A DNA stretch of 64,000 nucleotides, taken from positions 828,723 through 892,722 of the forward strand of contig CM001633.1 of NCBI GenBank assembly GCA_000309945.1. Reading direction: 5' to 3'. Below the pieces are notes generated by a model. It made no database searches and was not told the DNA's origin. It was given only the letters and a program-made list of their open reading frames with translations. Positions 1 to 8,997 of this stretch are shown here, piece by piece. The position numbers and the translations under genes were made by a program. This DNA comes from Leptolyngbyaceae cyanobacterium JSC-12. Lineage in GTDB: Bacteria > Cyanobacteriota > Cyanobacteriia > Leptolyngbyales > Leptolyngbyaceae. The stretch's first letter is position 1; each line of letters begins with the position of its first letter.

Positions 1-1
1 G

Positions 2-568
2 CTAGTGGAACTCGGTGTTGGCTTAATTCCTGCAGGTGGCGGCTTAATGCGAATGGCACGTTGGACAAACAGTCGTGCAATTGCTGATACATCGGGTGAT
101 ATTCTTCCCTTCCTGCGTCGCGTATTTGAAACAATTGGCATGGCAAAGGTAGCAACCAGTGCTTATGAAGGAATGGAATTGGGGTTCCTGAATCCTCAAA
201 CGAAAGTGGTAATGAACCGCGATCGCCGCCTTTATGTTGCCAAACAAGAAGTGTTGTGTCTGGATCGCATGGGGTATATACCACCTGCACGTACACCGAT
301 TCATGTTCTAGGACAACCTGCCAGAGCCGTGTTGGAGCACATGGCATACATCATGCATCAAAGTGGCTACATCAGCGACTACGATCTCGCCCTCGCCAAA
401 CGACTTGCCTACGTTTTGACAGGGGGCGACATCACTGTTTCGGCTCACGTCGATGATGATTACTTGCTACAGCTAGAACGCGACAACTTCTTGCCCTTGA
501 TTGATGAACCTAAGACTCAAGAACGCATTTTGCACATGCTGAAGACGAAGAAACCACTGAGGAATTAA
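2..568 (+). CDS. fadN: 3-hydroxyacyl-CoA dehydrogenase/enoyl-CoA hydratase, C-terminal part (partial)
   Basis: The 5' end lies outside the window; the frame is open from base 2, so only the last 188 residues are present. The first residues ([12 protein letters not shown]) match the enoyl-CoA hydratase (crotonase) signature. The end (EPKTQERI...LKTKKPLRN) resembles the C-terminus of Bacillus FadN, where the hydratase domain follows the NAD-dependent dehydrogenase domain. It would hydrate enoyl-CoA and oxidise 3-hydroxyacyl-CoA in the cytoplasmic beta-oxidation cycle. The stop is 2 bp before fadA, so the genes are co-transcribed. The dehydrogenase domain cannot be checked here. The family call is fairly firm; the substrate range is inferred. 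Confidence 0.82.
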   Translation, partial: LVELGVGLIPAGGGLMRMARWTNSRAIADTSGDILPFLRRVFETIGMAKVATSAYEGMELGFLNPQTKVVMNRDRRLYVAKQEVLCLDRMGYIPPARTPIHVLGQPARAVLEHMAYIMHQSGYISDYDLALAKRLAYVLTGGDITVSAHVDDDYLLQLERDNFLPLIDEPKTQERILHMLKTKKPLRN

Positions 569-570
569 CT

Positions 571-1746
571 ATGAAGGAAGTCTACATCGTTAGCAGTGTT
601 CGTACTGCGGTGGGCAAAGCTCTACGGGGAACGCTTCGGAATACTCGCCCTGATGATTTAGCTGCAACCGTAATCAAAGGCGCGATCGCTCAGGTTCATG
701 GACTTGTTTCTAACCAGGTGGAAGACGTAATCATGGGATGTGCCATGCCCGAAGCAGAACAGGGCTATAACATTGGGCGAATAGCAGCGTTACGGGCAGG
801 CTTTCCAGATTCGGTTCCAGGGTGTACAGTCAATCGGCTGTGTGCATCCGGATTGCAGACAATTGCAATGGCAACCCAGGCGATCGCAGCGGGACAGGCA
901 GAGGTGATAGTAGCTGGTGGAGTGGAATCCATGAGCCTGATTCCCATGGGTGGACATCAGTTTTTACCAAATGCCGATTTACTGGCTAAGAACCCTGGCA
1001 GTTACATCACAATGGGCTTAACGGCAGAAAATGTTGTGCGACACTATCATATTTCACGGGAAGATCAGGATGCGTTTGCCTTGCGCTCTCATCAACGGGC
1101 GATCGCCGCAATCAAAGCCGGACATTTCAAGAACGAAATTATCCCAATCACCATTCGTGAAACCTATTACGTCGATGGCAACACTGAAACCATTGAACTC
1201 ACTTTTGATACCGATGAAGGTCCTCGCTCCGATACCAGTTTAGAAGCCCTTGCTCAACTCAAACCTGTCTTTCATGCCACAGGCACAGTAACCGCAGGGA
1301 ACGCCTCTCAAATGTCGGATGGAGCAGCAGCAACGGTTGTGATGAGCGATCGCTTAGTCAGCGAACTGGGGATTCAACCAATGGCACGGCTGGTTGGTTA
1401 TGCTGTTGCTGGAGTATCTCCTGAAATAATGGGAATTGGTCCAGTTGTAGCGATTCCCAAAGTACTCAAACAAGTTGGACTTACTTTGAAAGATATTAGC
1501 TTAATTGAGTTAAACGAAGCATTTGCAGCTCAAGCTCTGGCAGTCATGCGCGAGTTGGATCTGAATCCAGACATTGTGAATGTGAATGGTGGCGCGATCG
1601 CCCTCGGTCATCCCCTTGGTTGCACTGGCGCAAAACTCACTGCCACTCTGCTGCATGAACTGAAACGACGTGGCGATCGCTACGGTATGGTTTCCATGTG
1701 CATTGGTGGCGGCATGGGCGTAGCAGCCGTGTTTGAAAATCTATAA
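571..1746 (+). CDS. fadA: acetyl-CoA acyltransferase (3-ketoacyl-CoA thiolase)
   Basis: This 391-residue protein has the normal thiolase length. The acylated Cys91 is in NRLCASGLQ, His347 in [11 protein letters not shown] and Cys377 in CIGGGMG, so the full catalytic set is present. It would cleave 3-ketoacyl-CoA to acetyl-CoA and a shortened acyl-CoA. The ATG is 2 bp after the fadN stop, and the acyl-CoA dehydrogenase follows about 100 bp downstream, so the order is N-A-E as in the Bacillus subtilis fad operon. A biosynthetic acetoacetyl-CoA thiolase (phaA type) is the main alternative, but the neighbours favour beta-oxidation. Confidence 0.88.
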   Translation: MKEVYIVSSVRTAVGKALRGTLRNTRPDDLAATVIKGAIAQVHGLVSNQVEDVIMGCAMPEAEQGYNIGRIAALRAGFPDSVPGCTVNRLCASGLQTIAMATQAIAAGQAEVIVAGGVESMSLIPMGGHQFLPNADLLAKNPGSYITMGLTAENVVRHYHISREDQDAFALRSHQRAIAAIKAGHFKNEIIPITIRETYYVDGNTETIELTFDTDEGPRSDTSLEALAQLKPVFHATGTVTAGNASQMSDGAAATVVMSDRLVSELGIQPMARLVGYAVAGVSPEIMGIGPVVAIPKVLKQVGLTLKDISLIELNEAFAAQALAVMRELDLNPDIVNVNGGAIALGHPLGCTGAKLTATLLHELKRRGDRYGMVSMCIGGGMGVAAVFENL

Positions 1747-1846
1747 CCGCCATTTAGTGGATCACCAAATCTTCATAACTTCTAACCATTTTCCCCCCCT
1801 CCATCTCCCCATCTCCCCCCATTTTTTCATCCAGGAGTCACAACCC

Positions 1847-4195
1847 ATGCCTCCCTCCCTCATCCTCCTCATCCTTCTTACGCTCCTCACCCTCGCCCTC
1901 CTCATCCTTTTCATCCCCTGGCTGCGCCAACGACTCCTCACCGTCTGGATTGTCAAAGCCATTAAGGCGATGAAACTAATGCCAACCATTTCAGACACGG
2001 AGCGAGCCGCGATCGAAGCAGGCACTGTTTGGATTGAGGGTGAGTTTTTTACGGGCAATCCCAATTTTCAGCGGATTCTCAACGAACCCTATCCCCAGGT
2101 TTCAGCCGAGTTACAAGCTTTTCTCGATGGTCCAGTGGAAAAGGTGTGTCAGATGGCGAGTGATTGGGAAATTTACCAACGCAAAGATCTGCCACCGGAA
2201 GTTTGGGACTATCTCAAACAAGAACGTTTCTTTGGCATGATGATTCCTCAGGAATACGGTGGGTTAGGTTTCTCCAACTTGGCTTATAGCGCGGTGATGG
2301 TGAAACTGGCATCGCGATCATTTACTCATGTAGCAACGGTCGGTGTTACAAATTCACTAGGTCCAGCTAAGTTGCTATTACGGTATGGAACTCCTGAGCA
2401 AAAAGCTCATTACTTACCCAAATTGGCACGCGGAGAAGAGATTCCATGTTTTGCCCTTACAGAACCAACGGCTGGATCGGATGCGGCGAGTCTGACCTCC
2501 CACGGAGAAGTATTTCGGGGCAAAGATGGCAAGTTGTATTTGCGATTGCATTGGAAAAAGCGATACATCACCTTGGGTGCGATCGCAACTCTCTTGGGAC
2601 TGGCATTTCGTCTGCATGACCCCGAAAACTTACTTGGCAAAGGTCAGGATGTGGGCATTACCTGCGTCTTAGTGCCAACCAATACGCCAGGAGTGGTGAT
2701 TAATCAGCGTCATGATCCAATGGGGGTACCATTCTACAATTCGCCGACAGAAGGGCATGATGTAATTCTGCCAATTGAGCAAATCATTGGCGGCATCGAA
2801 CAAGCCGGACAGGGCTGGAAAATGTTGATGCAGAGTCTTGCCGCCGGACGAGGCATTAGTTTCCCAGCAACTTGCACAGGTGTGGCAAAACTGGTGGCAC
2901 GAGTCACAGGTGCCTATAGTGTAGTGCGGCAGCAGTTTGGACTTTCGATTGGGCGGTTTGAAGGGATTGAGGAACCTCTAGCGCGCATTGGCGGACTGGC
3001 TTATTTAATCGATGCAGTGCGGTTGTATACCTGTGGTGCGGTGGATAATGGACAGCAACCTGCGGTTGCCTCTGCGATCGCTAAATATACCACCACAGAA
3101 CTCTCCCGCAAATTGATTAATGATGGCATGGATATTTTAGGTGGGGCAGGCATTTGTCGCGGACCTCGTAATCTACTGGCAAACATTTATACCGCAACTC
3201 CTATTTCCATCACGGTTGAAGGTGCCAATATTCTTACCCGTACATTGATGATTTTTGGGCAGGGGGCAATTCGCTGCCACCCCTACATTTACAAAGAGAT
3301 TCAAGCCTTGAATGAGAATAATTTAGTCGAATTCGATCGCGTTTTTTGGCAACATGTTGGCTCATTTATTCACAATACAATTCGAGCCATTGTATTAAGT
3401 GTGACACGAGGTTTTTTTGTGCGATCGCCTATTCATAATTTCACCGCCCGTTACTACCGCAAACTTACCTGGGCATCGGCGACCTTCGCCTGGTTAACTG
3501 ATATCGCCCTAATTTGTTTTGGCGGTTCGCTCAAACGCAGAGAAAAGCTCACCGGACGCTTTGCGGATATACTTTCCTGGCTTTATTTAGGCACTGCCAC
3601 CTTAAGACGCTTTGAAGCAGAAGGTCAACAACTTGAAGATAGAGTTTTTGTTGATTGGGTAATGCAATACGCATTGGCACAAATCCAGATCGCATTTGAA
3701 GGGATTTTCAATAATCTCTCAGTGCCAGTACTAGGCACGTTGCTACGCGGTCCACTGCTTACCTACTGGCGACTAAATCCTATTGGCACTTTGCCATCAG
3801 ACTACCTCGGTAGTCAGGTAGCACACTCATTGCAAAAACCAGGACAGGTTCGCGATCGCCTGACTACAGGCATTCATATTCCCAATGATCAAACTCAAGC
3901 ACTCGGACGATTAGAACATGCATTGAATCTGGTGTCTCAAGCAGAACCCATTCTTCAAACCATTAAAACTGCAATTCGTACTGGAAAATTGCCTGTTAGA
4001 GAAACAATTCACCAATTAGAAGTGGCACATCAAATGGGCATCATCAACCAGGCAGAAGTCACACTAGTTTCTGAAGCTGAATCCGCCCGGAAAGATGCGA
4101 TTCAAGTCGATGCATTTACATTTGAGGATTACCAGCAAGAAACAGCCTTCAAGCTTAATCAAGCGATGAAACTAGCAGAGTCAGTTAGCTGCTAG
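1847..4195 (+). CDS. fadE: acyl-CoA dehydrogenase, long FadE type
   Basis: I start at the ATG at 1847, which has an AGGAG nine bases upstream. The frame is also open from 1733, but that stretch overlaps fadA and encodes unlikely low-complexity sequence. The 782-residue product begins with a hydrophobic segment of about 25 residues and a basic stretch, so it may be membrane-associated. The flavin-enzyme core includes PCFALTEPTAGSDAA. The long form and the segment RLHWKKRYITLG...LGLAFRLHDPENLLG resemble E. coli FadE (about 814 residues, with a DUF1974-like C-terminus) rather than the shorter mitochondrial type. It would catalyse the first, FAD-dependent step of beta-oxidation. Its electron acceptor in this organism is unknown. 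Confidence 0.85.
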   Translation: MPPSLILLILLTLLTLALLILFIPWLRQRLLTVWIVKAIKAMKLMPTISDTERAAIEAGTVWIEGEFFTGNPNFQRILNEPYPQVSAELQAFLDGPVEKVCQMASDWEIYQRKDLPPEVWDYLKQERFFGMMIPQEYGGLGFSNLAYSAVMVKLASRSFTHVATVGVTNSLGPAKLLLRYGTPEQKAHYLPKLARGEEIPCFALTEPTAGSDAASLTSHGEVFRGKDGKLYLRLHWKKRYITLGAIATLLGLAFRLHDPENLLGKGQDVGITCVLVPTNTPGVVINQRHDPMGVPFYNSPTEGHDVILPIEQIIGGIEQAGQGWKMLMQSLAAGRGISFPATCTGVAKLVARVTGAYSVVRQQFGLSIGRFEGIEEPLARIGGLAYLIDAVRLYTCGAVDNGQQPAVASAIAKYTTTELSRKLINDGMDILGGAGICRGPRNLLANIYTATPISITVEGANILTRTLMIFGQGAIRCHPYIYKEIQALNENNLVEFDRVFWQHVGSFIHNTIRAIVLSVTRGFFVRSPIHNFTARYYRKLTWASATFAWLTDIALICFGGSLKRREKLTGRFADILSWLYLGTATLRRFEAEGQQLEDRVFVDWVMQYALAQIQIAFEGIFNNLSVPVLGTLLRGPLLTYWRLNPIGTLPSDYLGSQVAHSLQKPGQVRDRLTTGIHIPNDQTQALGRLEHALNLVSQAEPILQTIKTAIRTGKLPVRETIHQLEVAHQMGIINQAEVTLVSEAESARKDAIQVDAFTFEDYQQETAFKLNQAMKLAESVSC

Positions 4196-4551
4196 AAAGT
4201 GCCATAAATGTAGACGCTAGGCTGGTTCAGGAGAATTCTTCATTCCTCTTTAGTTTTTATGTCTACAAAACTAAATCTTTAGTTTTTATGTCTACAAAAC
4301 TAAAATTTTGCATAAAGAATTAATGTGACAAAACTTTATAGCATCTTTTTTATCTGGCTACGTATCTTCATTCACTCTACATTCATGGTTACGTGAATTT
4401 AGCTATCGTTGCATTTAGTAGAGGTTCAACGCTTGATAGCTGGTTTGTGATTACATCTACCTAATGAAGTTTTGGCTTTTGAAACTTCCGAGCCAGCTTA
4501 GACATGTTCTGGTAAACCCAAAGCCTTCACAAAACTGCAACTGTATCTAAT
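4196..4551. other. intergenic region after the fad operon
   Basis: This AT-rich stretch of about 355 bp separates the fad operon from the next gene. It holds two tandem 29-bp units (4248-4305, listed separately). No reading frame of interest and no RNA gene was seen. The promoter of the downstream coiled-coil gene probably lies in its second half. Confidence 0.5.
4248..4305. repeat. tandem pair of 29-bp units, each a hairpin
   Basis: Two adjacent units (4248-4276 and 4277-4305) are identical except for the last base. Each contains the perfect 9-bp inverted arms TTTAGTTTT and AAAACTAAA around a 9-nt loop. Lying 50 bp after fadE, they could act as a double terminator or a 3' stabilising hairpin. 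The stems are AT-rich and therefore weak. Confidence 0.75.
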
Positions 4552-5397
4552 ATGAAGAGTTCCGTCTTACCATCAGCTCTGCTGTCTTGTACTGTTTTCT
4601 CCGGTTTAACTGCGCCTCTAGCAATTCTTGGTCCCAATTCAATCAACATTGAATTTCAACGGGAGAATATTTTTGCCGGTCGCCTTAAAGACATTGCAAC
4701 TCCCTATCTTGGGATTGCTGGTTTGATGAGTTTGGGTGCTGGTGCTGTTACGTTGTCCGTTGCTGAATGGCGGCGTTCTGCCCGTAAGTCCGTTCGCGTT
4801 GAATCACAACTGGCTGAACTTCAAAAGGAGTTGAAGGAAAAAGCCGTCCAAATTGATGAGTTACGCCTGTCAGAGTCATACTTGGCTACAAGTGGATTGA
4901 AGTCCTTCCTGGAACCAGAGGCAAAACCGCCTACTCCTAGTCAGGAAAAGCCTGTTCCAGCTTTTCATTCCTTAGCACAGCCACCCCTTAAACACAGTTC
5001 ACATATCTCAAATCAAGAGCAGCCTACTCCAAAGCCACATCCTACCATCCAGCAACAACCTCCTAAAAGAAGTCTGCCTGTTGAACAAACACTGCAAGCC
5101 CCATCTTTTCGAGGGGTGGTTGAAACTACAGCCGTTGAGATCCCTAAGTCCCGTTTAGCGATTGAGCGCGGACATGAACCCGCTGAAAGCCCTACGGAAG
5201 TGATATTATCACGAGTGAATCAACTGCAACATCAGCTTAAGCAGATGCAGGCTCACATTGAAGCGTTACAAAATTCATTGCACACTTCAACCCAGCCTGC
5301 TGAACCAGCCAATTTTCATAATTCGGAAATTGCGCGTTTACATCAACGGCTGCAACTGCTGGAGCTAGATTGGATGCGTCATCAAACTGCCTCCTAA
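4552..5397 (+). CDS. membrane-anchored coiled-coil protein of unknown function
   Basis: I do not recognise a family. The 281-residue protein has a hydrophobic N-terminus (about residues 5-28) and a second hydrophobic segment (about 50-72, PYLGIAGLMSLGAGAVTLSV). A basic stop-transfer stretch and a charged helix of about 45 residues predicted to form a coiled coil follow. A Pro/Gln-rich linker occupies about residues 120-190. A second coiled-coil helix (about 218-278, heptad-like VNQLQHQLKQMQAHIEALQ) closes the protein. This layout suits an envelope scaffold or cell-morphology factor, but nothing specific can be claimed. It stands alone, convergent with the lipoprotein gene. Confidence 0.7.
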   Translation: MKSSVLPSALLSCTVFSGLTAPLAILGPNSINIEFQRENIFAGRLKDIATPYLGIAGLMSLGAGAVTLSVAEWRRSARKSVRVESQLAELQKELKEKAVQIDELRLSESYLATSGLKSFLEPEAKPPTPSQEKPVPAFHSLAQPPLKHSSHISNQEQPTPKPHPTIQQQPPKRSLPVEQTLQAPSFRGVVETTAVEIPKSRLAIERGHEPAESPTEVILSRVNQLQHQLKQMQAHIEALQNSLHTSTQPAEPANFHNSEIARLHQRLQLLELDWMRHQTAS

Positions 5398-5565
5398 ATT
5401 AGAGGGCAATAGACCTGTCAGTATTCTTCCGATCGCGGTTCAACACCTATTCTGTTTGAGAGACTACTAGTGTTTCTATAGTTTTCCCAAATGGATTTAC
5501 TTAGGATTCTCTAGTAACCTCTTTGTAGGGCTGATGAAGGTTGATCAGTATTTATCTATTCATTT

Positions 5566-5608
5566 AAGACTGATGTCGTTTACAAATCAAATACAACATC
5601 AGTTTTGA
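5566..5608. terminator. imperfect hairpin between convergent genes
   Basis: The arms AAGACTGATGTCG and CAACATCAGTTTT pair with two mismatches across a 15-nt loop. The position between two convergent genes suits a bidirectional terminator. There is no strong U-run on either strand, so this is tentative. Confidence 0.35.
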
Positions 5609-5680
5609 TTTACCATCAGGGGACTACTGTTTCAGCCTGATCATTCACTTCATCAGCAATACCATATCAGTAGCAACCAA

Positions 5681-6469
5681 TTAGCGGAAACGTGATTCAG
5701 AAGAAAGCGGTGCATCCACTTGCTTTTCTTTCGGTGGTACTCCAACAGACACCTTAGCGCGCGTCGTGTTCGCTGTTGAGCGATTTCTCCAACTATCATT
5801 CTGGTCAAGCATTGTGACTGCGGGGGGAGTCGTTTTACCAGAAGGCAAACTCACGGGTAACGTTTGACTCGCCTGCAAGTAAGGTTGGCCATTTTCGGTA
5901 AACCGCAACAGCGGACTTTGTAAGTCTCGCTGCTGAACTTGCTGATTCACGCTGGTGGGTTGGTTCTCTGGCTCAAAGGTGGCTGTAAACACCACTTGCC
6001 CAGATGATTTGAATGGCAATCCTAAGCTTGTTTGGTGCTGTTGCCAGTTCTCCTGATATCGTCCATCAGAAGCAACTTGCCAAAGCGTTAGAGTGGTTTG
6101 CCATTGACCTTGATTCACTTCGGCAATTTCACGATCCAAAATGGCATAGTTGGCATCACTGGGTCGAAGGGGGGTAGAATCGGTTAGGGGTTGCAGATAC
6201 CGGATTCCTGAGATTACGATACGACTGTGATCCGGCAGATTTGTTGTTCCCGATGCCACGTATACTCCTGGTCGTCCAGATGGTTTGATAGTCAGGGAAA
6301 GATCTACCGAGGTTGATTGAGACTGGGTGCAGGCTGCTACCAGCCCTAACAGAAGAGTAAAGCCAGGAAGGGTAAGTCCAGTCAAGGATACAGTCTTTTT
6401 TGAGTATGAATAGGTTCGAGATGTCAATCGAGGCATTGGCATGATCGCAGTCTTGAGTAGCAGCTTCAT
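5681..6469 (-). CDS. predicted lipoprotein of unknown function
   Basis: The 262-residue product carries a hydrophobic segment ending in the lipobox-like LVAAC, with Cys47 counted from the ATG at 6469. Internal Met10 or Met12 would give a more normal signal-peptide length, so the true start may be slightly downstream. The mature part reads as a beta-rich domain (SLTIKPSGRPGVYVASGTTNLPD) followed by a disordered, Gln/Pro-rich tail. No enzyme motif is visible. It is divergent from the cellulose operon and shares a 178-bp intergenic region with it, so joint regulation is possible. Confidence 0.65.
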   Translation of the reverse strand: MKLLLKTAIMPMPRLTSRTYSYSKKTVSLTGLTLPGFTLLLGLVAACTQSQSTSVDLSLTIKPSGRPGVYVASGTTNLPDHSRIVISGIRYLQPLTDSTPLRPSDANYAILDREIAEVNQGQWQTTLTLWQVASDGRYQENWQQHQTSLGLPFKSSGQVVFTATFEPENQPTSVNQQVQQRDLQSPLLRFTENGQPYLQASQTLPVSLPSGKTTPPAVTMLDQNDSWRNRSTANTTRAKVSVGVPPKEKQVDAPLSSESRFR

Positions 6470-6647
6470 CGTTTCAACATTGGTGAATCTTGAGGTTTAT
6501 CAGGATCAATAATCAATCAACAATTGGATTACTGATTCCTTTCAGTAGCGAACACTTCACTTTTTTACCATTTAAATCTTGCTCCATTTCATATCTTCAT
6601 AAACTCCTAAAATTGTTCAAATCTAAGTCTGGGAGATCTTTTAAATT

Positions 6648-8891
6648 ATGCCTAGATCATCTCTTGGCTTGTTCCTACGTGGTTTGTCGATAGCAAACTC
6701 GGTCGCAAATCAGCACTTAGTTGTCGCAGCGTTTACTTTGTGGCTATTTGGATGCATGGTAGCCCCAGTCATAGCAACTGCAACAGAAGGGAAAGAAGCC
6801 AGTTCAGAAGAGCACCCCTTGGCGATCGCTCAGATATCTGAGCCACAGCCCCCTTTATTACCCCAGGCAACTTCCACAAATGACGCTCCAGCCTCTGAGA
6901 AAAATGAGCTTCCCACATTAGGCGATCTGATTGCGCAAACATTACAGTCTTCATCTCCATCGTCATCCAACGAGGGAACTGTGGCTGAAGCCTCCAGTGA
7001 TTCAACACTTCACCTCGCTCAACTCACATCCCCTCTTCCTGCCCAATTACCCGTTCCTTACCCCCCTTCATCAGCTAAAGGGAAAACTCCACCGCCACCC
7101 CCCACTAATCTTGTGGATGGCACAAATCCAGGACAGCCGTCTCAACCCACCAGTGTTTCACCTCCGGGCTATCTCCCCTATGGCATGGTTCTGGTGCCCA
7201 TGCATGTTTATGGCGGAACACCCGTCGGGTTTCCAGCAGGCGCAACCCTTCCATTAGGTTCATCCCCACCTAAGTTAGCACCCCTGCCCTATCCGGTCAT
7301 GCCTTATGGAACTGCACCCCTGCCAACGGGCTATTCCTATGGGGCAGTACCTGGAACCCCGATAATTTTCGCTCCCCAAGGGATGCCTGCTTATCCAGCA
7401 CATATGGCTCCTGCTGGTGCTCCCTTGCCAGCCTTGCCTCGCCCAATGGGGTATGCTGTCTATCCGGGTAACTATCCATTGGGTAACTATCCATCGGGTA
7501 ACTATCCATCAGGAATGATGTTGCCGCCCATTCCTTACTCCTATGGCATCAGTCTGCCGTCTAATACCTTACCGGCAGCGCCATCTCCCCACAGCGCGTC
7601 AACTCCTGGCATGGCCCTGCCGCCTCCTGCCTATCCTTATGGCATGGTTCTGATTCCACCTGGGGCTTACCCAACTGGACTACAACCTAGCGTCTATCCC
7701 ATCGGAGTGCCACCCACAACACAAATACTTCCAACTGGAGTCATGCCTTTTCCGGCGTACCCAGTCCCTTCTCCTGAAGCACAATTTCCTCAGGCGCAAC
7801 CATTGCCAGTTCAATCTCCACAAGGGCAGCCATTACTCCCACTTCCTTCAACTCCAACACCAGGAACAACTTCAACAAATAGCAAACCACTGATTCGCTC
7901 AACTGCCCTGAATCAGCCAGAACTTAAGTTTCAAGGCGCTTACATCTACCAGGGAAGTGAAGGATCGGGGCGGGCACGAGTCACCGGAACGTTACCATTG
8001 ACGCCGCGGGTGTTGGTAGGAGGAACGTTGGACTTTGTTGATGGTCGGGCGTTTACTGATTCTGAGAATCAAGGGATTAACTTGAATGAACTGTATGTGG
8101 CAACGTCCATCCCCGATTTGCCGAATCTGCGGTTTGTGGTAGGGCAGTTGGATTTGACTTCCTATTTTGACCGCAACAGTTTTGCCAAAGATGGTGCCAG
8201 TATGTTCTTCAACCCAGTGTTCCAGACCAACCCAGCACTGGCAGCAACAGGGATTGGTTCCCGGCAGGCAGCGTTAGTAAACTGGAGCATTACGGACAAT
8301 GCCGAAGCCAAAGCCGCAATCTTTTCTTCATCCCGTGAGTTGAATGACTTTAGTGTGGATGGGTTTGCGGGAGAGTTGGGCATTCGCTTTGGCAATACGA
8401 TTGTGCGGGGCACCTACGCTACCAATCGCGATGGTGGACGCCGAGATGGGTTCCGAGAGATTTTCCAGGTTGATCGCGGCAATGGACGTACTGGACTGCT
8501 GCGAGACGATCGCGAAGAAGCCTTTGGGATTAATGCCGAAACCTATTTCCCAGACATCAAAATGGGCATTTTTGGGCGCTATGGGCATTACTACAATCGG
8601 GGCATCAACCGCACAGCAAATACCTATAGTTTCGGGGTGACTTTCCTGGATTTATTGACTAAAAACGATCGCCTGGGCATCGCTTATGGACGAGAACTAT
8701 CCAATGAAAGCTTGCGACGACGGGCAGGCGATCGCAAGCCAGATGTTTTTGAAGTGTTTTATGACTTTGCCTTATTGCCTAACTTACGGTTGGGATTTTC
8801 ATTCCAGGCGGCTGATAATTTTTCAGAAACCATCCTGGGAATTCGAGTTAAAACTGATTTTGACTTAATTGCGCCTAGACAACCGCGATAA
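6648..8891 (+). CDS. outer-membrane beta-barrel with a Pro/Tyr/Gly-rich periplasmic or surface domain, cellulose operon
   Basis: This 747-residue protein has an N-terminal hydrophobic segment (about residues 20-48). An acidic/Pro-rich stretch follows, then about 250 residues rich in Pro, Tyr and Gly with repeated PYGMVL-like words. The last ~330 residues alternate polar and hydrophobic positions with repeated aromatic strand ends (NTYSFGVTFLDLL, NLRLGFSFQAADNF), the look of an outer-membrane beta-barrel. It is the first gene of the operon encoding a TPR protein, GH8 enzyme, BcsB and BcsA. It could therefore be the export pore that in proteobacteria is the C-terminal barrel of BcsC. That role is inferred from position and fold only. 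Confidence 0.7.
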   Translation: MPRSSLGLFLRGLSIANSVANQHLVVAAFTLWLFGCMVAPVIATATEGKEASSEEHPLAIAQISEPQPPLLPQATSTNDAPASEKNELPTLGDLIAQTLQSSSPSSSNEGTVAEASSDSTLHLAQLTSPLPAQLPVPYPPSSAKGKTPPPPPTNLVDGTNPGQPSQPTSVSPPGYLPYGMVLVPMHVYGGTPVGFPAGATLPLGSSPPKLAPLPYPVMPYGTAPLPTGYSYGAVPGTPIIFAPQGMPAYPAHMAPAGAPLPALPRPMGYAVYPGNYPLGNYPSGNYPSGMMLPPIPYSYGISLPSNTLPAAPSPHSASTPGMALPPPAYPYGMVLIPPGAYPTGLQPSVYPIGVPPTTQILPTGVMPFPAYPVPSPEAQFPQAQPLPVQSPQGQPLLPLPSTPTPGTTSTNSKPLIRSTALNQPELKFQGAYIYQGSEGSGRARVTGTLPLTPRVLVGGTLDFVDGRAFTDSENQGINLNELYVATSIPDLPNLRFVVGQLDLTSYFDRNSFAKDGASMFFNPVFQTNPALAATGIGSRQAALVNWSITDNAEAKAAIFSSSRELNDFSVDGFAGELGIRFGNTIVRGTYATNRDGGRRDGFREIFQVDRGNGRTGLLRDDREEAFGINAETYFPDIKMGIFGRYGHYYNRGINRTANTYSFGVTFLDLLTKNDRLGIAYGRELSNESLRRRAGDRKPDVFEVFYDFALLPNLRLGFSFQAADNFSETILGIRVKTDFDLIAPRQPR
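7466..7510 (+). repeat. three tandem 15-bp units inside the barrel gene
   Basis: The unit GGGTAACTATCCAT plus one base occurs three times in a row. It encodes GNYPL/GNYPS pentapeptides in the Pro/Tyr/Gly-rich domain. Copies 2 and 3 are identical, and copy 1 differs at the last base. This indicates recent expansion of the low-complexity domain by slippage. Confidence 0.85.
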
Positions 8892-8997
8892 GGAAATAGA
8901 TTATTAGAAATTTATTTACTTTTTTCCAGTAAACCATCGACGCAGTAGGAATAAAGGAGATGAATATTACAGTGGTGCTAGTGGGGAGGAATGAATC

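Noticed and set aside
1733-1846. Upstream extension of fadE from base 1733
   Set aside because: It overlaps the fadA end and encodes low-complexity sequence; the ATG at 1847 has a good ribosome-binding site.
7297-7509. A minus-strand frame with MDSYP repeats
   Set aside because: It is the antisense reading of the 15-bp repeats in the Pro/Tyr/Gly-rich domain.
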